A DNA stretch of 64,000 nucleotides from Nocardioides sambongensis (GTDB taxonomy: Bacteria > Actinomycetota > Actinomycetes > Propionibacteriales > Nocardioidaceae), in the NCBI RefSeq assembly GCF_006494815.1, contig NZ_CP041091.1, positions 4,370,295 through 4,434,294 of the forward strand. Direction: 5' to 3'. Position 1 is the first letter of the stretch, and every line of letters starts with the position of its first letter. Below, piece by piece: positions 60,242 to 64,000 of this stretch. The position numbers and the translations under genes are program-made. The notes beneath the pieces were generated by a model that ran no database searches, was not told the origin of the DNA, and saw only the letters and a program-made list of their open reading frames with translations.

Positions 60242-61087
60242 GTGACCGTTCCCAGCTATGACGAGTACGTCGCCTCCCTGAGCCGCGTCACCGCCCATGT
60301 CGACCCGACCGTGGCGACCCCCGACTCGCTGGCCGTGCAGGCGGCGGCCACCTCGCTCGAGGCACTGCCGACCGTGGACCGGGAGATGATCGCGGCCTGG
60401 ATCGAGCGGTTCCCCGACGCGGTGCCGGTGCTCGGACTCGTGGTCGGCCTGAGCCAGGAGAAGCTGAAGAACGCGCTACGCCAGCACCTCGGCACGTCGT
60501 CGTGGACGCGAGCGGCGCGGGTCGATCCGATGGGTGTCGCCGAGATGCTCGACGACGAGTTCGGCCTGGCCGCCAGCCTGCTGGCGCAGCGTGGGCGGAC
60601 CTACACCTTCGGGGACCTGCTGGTCGCCCGGGCCGGGACCCGGGTCTACGCCACCTCGGCCGGCACCGCGGGGCGTCTCGTCGAGGACCGGATCGAGGAG
60701 ATCGCCGCCGACCTCGGGCTCACCTACGCGACCCGCGGGCGCTTCGAGGGGCGCAGCGGCCGCACCGCGCCCTGCGACCTCGCCGTGCCCGACTCCGGCC
60801 GGTCCGCGGCGATCGTGGTGGCCGCGAAGGCCTTCGACTCCACCGGCAGCAAGCTGACCGACGCGGTGCGCGAGGTCGAGGAGATGGCCGCGGTGCGCAA
60901 GCCGAGCCAGTTCGTGATGGCCGTGATCGACGGGATCGGCTGGCTCTCCCGGGCCAACGACCTCCGCAAGATCCACGCGCTGTGGGCCGCCGGTGAGATC
61001 GACGGGATGTACACCCTCGCGACGCTCGGCTCCTTCCGCGCCGATCTGGAGCAGGCGGCGCTGCTGCGCGGACTGCTCCCGGGGTGA
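60242..61087 (+). CDS. Candidate type II restriction endonuclease (DpnII-like)
   Basis: This 281-residue protein follows the adenine methyltransferase by 10 nt. The C-terminal half (residues about 135-260) has the layout of DpnII-type nucleases: RLVEDRIEEIAADLGL, CDLAVPD, AAKAFDSTGSKLTDAV, MAVIDGIGWLSR and AAGEIDGMYTLATL. In a PD-(D/E)xK core the residue two before the lysine of AAK would be acidic, but here it is Ala, so either the alignment is shifted or catalysis is affected. The N-terminal 130 residues are helical. GTG 60242 is chosen as start. The function is inferred from the gene pair and these motifs. Confidence 0.7.
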   Translation: MTVPSYDEYVASLSRVTAHVDPTVATPDSLAVQAAATSLEALPTVDREMIAAWIERFPDAVPVLGLVVGLSQEKLKNALRQHLGTSSWTRAARVDPMGVAEMLDDEFGLAASLLAQRGRTYTFGDLLVARAGTRVYATSAGTAGRLVEDRIEEIAADLGLTYATRGRFEGRSGRTAPCDLAVPDSGRSAAIVVAAKAFDSTGSKLTDAVREVEEMAAVRKPSQFVMAVIDGIGWLSRANDLRKIHALWAAGEIDGMYTLATLGSFRADLEQAALLRGLLPG

Positions 61088-61243
61088 ACGGATCGGGGCG
61101 CTCCGCCGGAATCGCCTCGCATCCCCCGCCCGTGGGAGACTCAGCAGGAGTCCGGGCGCCACGTCGCTGTCGCCTGCCCGGGCATGGCCGGTGCTGCAGC
61201 CGTCGGCCGTTGCCGTAGGTCTGTCGATCAGGAGCGTCCCGCC

Positions 61244-62749
61244 GTGCCCACCGCCGTGTCCCGTCCCGCCACCGGCCCCACCGTGCGGGAGGCGCTGACC
61301 AACCCGCGCCTGCTGCGCACCGAGGTGCTCGCCGGCCTCGTGGTGGCGCTCGCGCTGATCCCCGAGGCGATCTCTTTCTCGATCATCGCCGGCGTCGACC
61401 CCCAGGTCGGCCTCTTCGCCTCGTTCACGATGGCGGTGGCGATCTCGTTCCTGGGCGGACGTCCGGCGATGATCTCGGCAGCGACCGGCGCGGTCGCGCT
61501 GGTGATCGCCCCGGTGATGCGGGACCACGGCTACGACTACCTGATCGCGACCGTGATCCTGGGCGGGCTGATCCAGGTGCTGCTCGCGCTGGTCGGCGTG
61601 GCCAAGCTGATGCGGTTCATCCCGCGGTCGGTGATGGTCGGCTTCGTCAACGCGCTGGCGATCCTGATCTTCTCCGCACAGATCGACCACATGGTCGACG
61701 TGCCCTGGGCGGTGTACCCGATGATCGCGGTCGGGGTCGCGGTGATCGTCGGCTTCCCGAGGATCAACGCGATCATCCCGGCCCCGTTGGTGGCGATCGT
61801 GCTGCTCACCGGGTTCGTGCTCGTGGCCGGGCTCGACGTACCCGACGTCGGCGACGAGGGTCAGCTGCCCGACAGCCTTCCCGCCTGGTTCCTCCCCGAC
61901 GTGCCGTTCACCCTCGACACCCTGCAGGTGATCGCCCCGTATGCACTGGCGATGGCGCTGGTCGGCCTGCTGGAGTCGCTGCTGACCGCCAAGCTGGTCG
62001 ACGACATCACCGACACCGGCTCGGACAAGACCCGTGAGGCGTGGGGCCAGGGTGCGGCGAACGTGGTCACCGGCTTCTTCGGGGGCATGGGCGGCTGCGC
62101 GATGATCGGCCAGACGATGATCAACGTGAAGGCGTCGGGCGCCCGCACCCGGCTGTCCACGTTCCTGGCCGGCCTGATGCTGCTGGTGCTGGTCGTCGGC
62201 TTCGGCGACGTGGTCGGGCTGATCCCGATGGCGGCCCTGGTCGCGGTGATGGTGATGGTCTCGGTCGGCACCTTCGACTGGCACTCGATCCGCCCCGCCA
62301 CGCTGCGGCGGATGCCGAAGTCGGAGACCACGGTGATGCTGGCGACCGTCGCCGTCACCGTCGCCACCCACAACCTCGCGATCGGTGTCGGCGTCGGGGT
62401 GCTCGTCGCGATGACCCTCTTCGCGCGTCGGGTCGCCCACCTGACCACGACCACCCGCGAGCTGATCGAGGACGAGGACGGCCGGGTCACCGCCACCTAC
62501 CGGGTCGACGGCGAGCTCTTCTTCGCCTCCAGCAACGACCTCTACACCCAGTTCGCGTACGCCGAGGACCCCGACCGTGTCGTGATCGACCTCTCCGCCA
62601 GCCACATCTGGGACGCCTCCACGGTCGCCGCCCTGGACGCCATCGTCACCAAGTACGGCCGACGCGGGGTGGAGGTCGAGATCGTCGGCCTCAACGAGGC
62701 CAGCGCCGAGCGTCACGAGCGGCTCAGCGGGCAGCTCCCGGGCCACTGA
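61244..62749 (+). CDS. SulP family inorganic anion transporter with STAS domain
   Basis: This 501-residue membrane protein is a SulP/SLC26 transporter for sulphate, bicarbonate or a similar anion. It starts with the family motif [20 protein letters not shown], has about 12 hydrophobic segments, and carries [20 protein letters not shown] in helix 8, near the anion site. A shortened C-terminal STAS domain ([20 protein letters not shown]) follows from about residue 400. AGGAG lies 9 nt before GTG 61244. The substrate cannot be fixed from sequence. Confidence 0.93.
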   Translation: MPTAVSRPATGPTVREALTNPRLLRTEVLAGLVVALALIPEAISFSIIAGVDPQVGLFASFTMAVAISFLGGRPAMISAATGAVALVIAPVMRDHGYDYLIATVILGGLIQVLLALVGVAKLMRFIPRSVMVGFVNALAILIFSAQIDHMVDVPWAVYPMIAVGVAVIVGFPRINAIIPAPLVAIVLLTGFVLVAGLDVPDVGDEGQLPDSLPAWFLPDVPFTLDTLQVIAPYALAMALVGLLESLLTAKLVDDITDTGSDKTREAWGQGAANVVTGFFGGMGGCAMIGQTMINVKASGARTRLSTFLAGLMLLVLVVGFGDVVGLIPMAALVAVMVMVSVGTFDWHSIRPATLRRMPKSETTVMLATVAVTVATHNLAIGVGVGVLVAMTLFARRVAHLTTTTRELIEDEDGRVTATYRVDGELFFASSNDLYTQFAYAEDPDRVVIDLSASHIWDASTVAALDAIVTKYGRRGVEVEIVGLNEASAERHERLSGQLPGH

Positions 62750-62839
62750 CCCCGGCGCCGGGTCCCTGAGCCGGCCCCGGGCCACCGGCGGCTCCGTAGG
62801 ATCGATCGCATCCGCACCAGCAGATCGCAGGAGGGGCAC

Positions 62840-63535
62840 GTGCAGCGCTGGCTCCGACGCTCGCTGTGGGACGTCGTACCGCGCGACCAGCGCGACACCC
62901 CGGCTCAGCTGCGGCATCGCCAGGTCGTCACCGCCGCCGTCATCGTGCTCGGCGCGGTGCTGCTCGGCCTCTCGCTGCGCATCGAGCCCGGCAGTCCGTG
63001 GTTCTACCCTGCGACCGCGGCGTTGGCGGCCCTGTGGTTCGGTGGCGCCTTCGCCTCCGGTCCGCTGCACCTGGGACGGATCCCGGCCCGTCAGGACCGG
63101 CAGCGTCTGATCCGGCCCGTCCTGGCGCCGGTGCTGCTCGGTCTCGCGCTGGCGGCGGTCTTCGTGGCCGGCGCGCTGGTGGTGCGCGAGATCGACTGGC
63201 TCGACCGGCAGGTCCGTTCGGTGATGGACTTCGCGGACGCCGGATCGCTGCCGCTGCTGCTGGTGATCACGCTGGTCAACGGGATCGCCGAGGAGACGTT
63301 CTTCCGGGGCGCCGCCTACGCCGCGGTCCCGCGGCACCCGATCGTCTGGACGACGCTCGCCTACGTGGCGGCCACGCTGGCCACGGGCAACGTGATGCTC
63401 GGGTTCGCCGCGATCCTGCTCGGCGCCGTGGTCGGTCTGCAACGCCGCGCGTCGGGCGGGATCCTGGCGCCGATCCTGACCCACTGCACGTGGTCGACGG
63501 TGATGCTCTTCGCCCTGCCGGCGCTCTTCGGCTGA
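62840..63535 (+). CDS. CPBP family intramembrane metalloprotease
   Basis: This 231-residue membrane protein has about six hydrophobic segments and the CPBP (Abi) motifs: EETFFRGAAY with the Glu pair and Arg, a second region TLAYVAATLATGN that would normally carry a histidine (here not evident), and LAPILTHCTWSTVM with the last histidine. Homologues process prenylated or membrane proteins or take part in immunity. Start is GTG 62840 with GGAGGGG upstream. Confidence 0.87.
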   Translation: MQRWLRRSLWDVVPRDQRDTPAQLRHRQVVTAAVIVLGAVLLGLSLRIEPGSPWFYPATAALAALWFGGAFASGPLHLGRIPARQDRQRLIRPVLAPVLLGLALAAVFVAGALVVREIDWLDRQVRSVMDFADAGSLPLLLVITLVNGIAEETFFRGAAYAAVPRHPIVWTTLAYVAATLATGNVMLGFAAILLGAVVGLQRRASGGILAPILTHCTWSTVMLFALPALFG

Positions 63536-63546
63536 GACCGGACCGG

Positions 63547-64000
63547 TCAGATGTCGTCGCCCTCGGAGAGACGCTCGCCCAGCGCCCGGCGGACCGCCTC
63601 GGCGTAGGGGAGCGGCTCGCCCGGCACGATGTCCTTGATCCGGTCGTCGGTGACCACCACCTCGGTGCCCATCGAGTCGATCAGGTTCCGCCCGGTCACC
63701 ACGTCCACGTCGGTCACCAGCGCCAGCCAGTACGACGAAAGCCGAGGTGTCAGCACCGGCACCCGCACGATCGGCACGGGCTTCTCGTGCGCCGCCTCCG
63801 CGGCAACGCGCAGCATGTCGAGGTAGGTCAGCACCTCCGGCCCGCCGATCTCGTAGGTCTCGCCGAAGGTCTCCTCCCGACCGATCACGCCGGCCAGGTA
63901 GCGGACCACGTCGTCGAGGGCGATCGGCTGGGTGCGGGTGGAGGTCCAGCGGGGCACGATCATCGCCGGCAGGTTCTTCACCAGCTGCCGGGTCAGCTCC
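63547..64000 (-). CDS. NAD(P)-binding atypical SDR (NDUFA9/NmrA-like), C-terminal part
   Basis: The frame is open at the right edge, so the N-terminal Rossmann half is outside the window. The visible 150 residues include PIALDDVVRYLAGVIG, YEIGGPEVLTYLDMLRVAAE and the conserved ending of complex-I NDUFA9-like and NmrA-like SDRs (WLALVTDVDVVTGRNLIDSM). Such proteins bind NAD(P) and often have no known catalytic role. It ends at 63547, convergent with the CPBP gene. Confidence 0.82.
   Translation of the reverse strand, partial: ELTRQLVKNLPAMIVPRWTSTRTQPIALDDVVRYLAGVIGREETFGETYEIGGPEVLTYLDMLRVAAEAAHEKPVPIVRVPVLTPRLSSYWLALVTDVDVVTGRNLIDSMGTEVVVTDDRIKDIVPGEPLPYAEAVRRALGERLSEGDDI

Noticed and set aside
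60476-63484. Open frame of 1,002 codons on the minus strand
   Set aside because: It lies opposite three well-supported plus-strand genes, is rich in His/Arg/Gln/Asp from antisense reading of hydrophobic codons, and shows no domain.
62840-63535. An abortive-infection defence gene beside the restriction-modification pair
   Set aside because: CPBP proteases are called Abi proteins in databases, but most are housekeeping membrane proteases. A SulP transporter separates it from the methyltransferase pair and nothing else links it to defence.

Overview
This 64-kb window comes from a high-GC actinobacterium, most likely a member of the Nocardioidaceae (Nocardioides-like). The support is mshA (mycothiol synthesis), carD, a SenX3/RegX3-type system, many GTG starts, ATGA/GTGA gene overlaps, and gene blocks matching two mycobacterial neighbourhoods: mshA-ybjN-gpmA-senX3-regX3 and carD-ispD-ispF-cysS-rlmB. 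Both blocks are present but opened up by other genes.

Layout. 1-7.05 kb: one + strand operon in which an acyl-CoA synthetase (3' end only) and an enoyl-CoA hydratase are interleaved with a complete oligopeptide-type ABC importer. 7.2-9.96 kb: an SDR, mshA and a YbjN-domain gene. 10.06-26.9 kb: a full type IV pilus locus made of two divergent arms. The minus arm runs pilM-pilN-pilO-(membrane protein)-pilD and the plus arm runs pilT-like-pilB-pilT-pilC-three minor-pilin-like genes-two major pilins. pilN is interrupted by an intact IS1634-family element flanked by a perfect direct repeat of about 140 bp. 27-32.2 kb: an acidic repeat protein, an EamA transporter and a secreted M14 carboxypeptidase. 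32.3-37.8 kb: a eukaryote-like single-chain biotin carboxylase/BCCP/carboxyltransferase. 37.9-43.5 kb: regX3-senX3, divergent phoU with a PHO-box-like site, an inverted pair of 22-bp tandem arrays, then gpmA, a lipoprotein and a UbiA prenyltransferase. 43.9-57.2 kb: carD, an IspD-like paralogue, ispD, a His-repeat methyltransferase, nirD, a hydrolase, ispF, a membrane molybdopterin oxidoreductase, an SDR, a C39-like protease, cysS, rlmB and a membrane metallophosphoesterase. 57.3-64 kb: a cysteine hydrolase, an SRPBCC protein, tRNA-Gln(TTG), a thioesterase, a candidate type II restriction-modification pair, a SulP transporter, a CPBP protease and the 3' end of an SDR-like gene.

The most unusual non-coding features are a family of three intergenic palindromes of about 60 bp, each with inverted arms of about 21-23 bp around a conserved 17-nt centre, and the pair of oppositely oriented 22-bp-period arrays that fills the convergent phoU/gpmA gap. 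The long target duplication at the IS leaves pilN almost intact: its 3' copy restarts 4 nt after the transposase stop codon.

Caution on sequence quality. Eight genes carry what look like single missing G/C bases (nine sites, two of them inside ispD, which is normally essential). In each case adding one base restores a continuous family-like protein. I treat these as probable assembly errors rather than real pseudogenes, and flag each one.
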